A stretch of DNA of 42,060 nucleotides from Mycolicibacterium bacteremicum (GTDB lineage Bacteria; Actinomycetota; Actinomycetes; Mycobacteriales; Mycobacteriaceae), in the NCBI RefSeq assembly GCF_002086115.1, contig NZ_MVHJ01000037.1, forward strand, positions 1-42,060. Direction: 5' to 3'. The notes under the pieces are model-generated. The model saw only the letters and a program-made list of their open reading frames with translations, ran no database searches and was not told the DNA's origin. The first letter of the stretch is position 1, and each line of letters begins with the position of its first letter. This document shows positions 41,954 through 42,060 of this stretch, piece after piece. The position numbers and the translations under genes are program-made.

Positions 41954-42060
41954 AAGGGCGGTGGGTCGGCGTCGATGTGGGCGCGGTTGAGTGCGCGTTC
42001 GTGGGCTATGCGGTAGGCGCGGTTCTGGGCCCGGGTGCGAGATCGTCTGGGGGCGGCCAG
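41950..42060 (-). CDS. C-terminus of a 13E12/DUF222-HNH type protein (partial)
   Basis: The last 36 residues are present: basic sequence with RTRAQNRAYRIAHERALN, ending PPPF. This ending is typical of the mycobacterial 13E12 repeat family proteins that carry DUF222 and an HNH nuclease motif. The nuclease part is outside the window. These genes are multi-copy and often mark variable sites. Confidence 0.65.
   Translation of the reverse strand: MAAPRRSRTRAQNRAYRIAHERALNRAHIDADPPPF

Noticed and set aside
41950..42060. Insertion sequence or transposase at the right edge
   Set aside because: The encoded tail resembles 13E12/DUF222-HNH proteins, not a transposase, and no terminal inverted repeat is seen.

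Overview
The window is one continuous stretch of high-GC actinobacterial chromosome and almost certainly comes from a non-tuberculous, rapid-growing type Mycobacterium (Mycolicibacterium). The reasons are the many leaderless or GTG-started genes in tight overlapping operons, a carboxylic acid reductase of the mycobacterial/Nocardia type, a maltokinase, a Rv0121-like F420-class enzyme, and at the right end a block (TetR, CYP138-type P450, msrA, SnoaL-like protein, NAD-dependent epimerase) in the order I recall for M. tuberculosis Rv0135c-Rv0139. Species cannot be fixed from the sequence alone. I saw no rRNA, tRNA, transposase or CRISPR array.

Layout. 1-3223: start of mmsA, a divergent PucR-type activator, two tiny overlapping membrane proteins and a dienelactone hydrolase-like enzyme. 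3235-7915: a membrane GGDEF protein with a degraded signature, an SDR, a GtrA-like protein, a secreted Rieske protein, a poly-threonine membrane protein, then a TerC-family protein behind a probable yybP-ykoY (Mn2+) riboswitch and ending in a strong hairpin. 7972-13701: an MHS-type transporter, a LacI-type regulator whose N-terminus carries a 27-bp tandem repeat, a P450 behind overlapping palindromes, a coupled aminoglycoside-phosphotransferase-fold kinase and a DMT exporter. 13862-17716: carboxylic acid reductase and a convergent F420/FMN-type flavoprotein. 17811-21570: a complete four-gene ABC importer. 21606-24387: pyrE, a HugZ-like protein and maltokinase. 24384-27843: MarR-controlled ABC-2 exporter, enoyl-CoA hydratase-like protein and nicotinamidase.

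27864-31555 (minus strand) holds four translationally coupled genes: a 621-residue polytopic protein with conserved-looking His/Asp pairs and an extracytoplasmic beta domain, a 53-residue single-pass protein, a lipoprotein with a cupredoxin-like domain, and a 424-residue 'fenitrothion hydrolase-like' membrane protein. I read this as an uncharacterised metal-handling (copper-like) membrane system.

32159-36541 holds the other candidate undescribed system: a GT4 glycosyltransferase, a methyltransferase and an alpha/alpha-toroid protein in one operon, a second methyltransferase convergent to it, and a TetR regulator. The operon promoter and the TetR start carry nearly the same palindrome (CTGGACA-N2-TGTCC), so the regulator probably controls both itself and the operon 3.8 kb away. 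The next TetR (36538-37119) has its own pair of different palindromes in front of cyp138. The window ends in the C-terminus of a 13E12/DUF222-HNH type protein.
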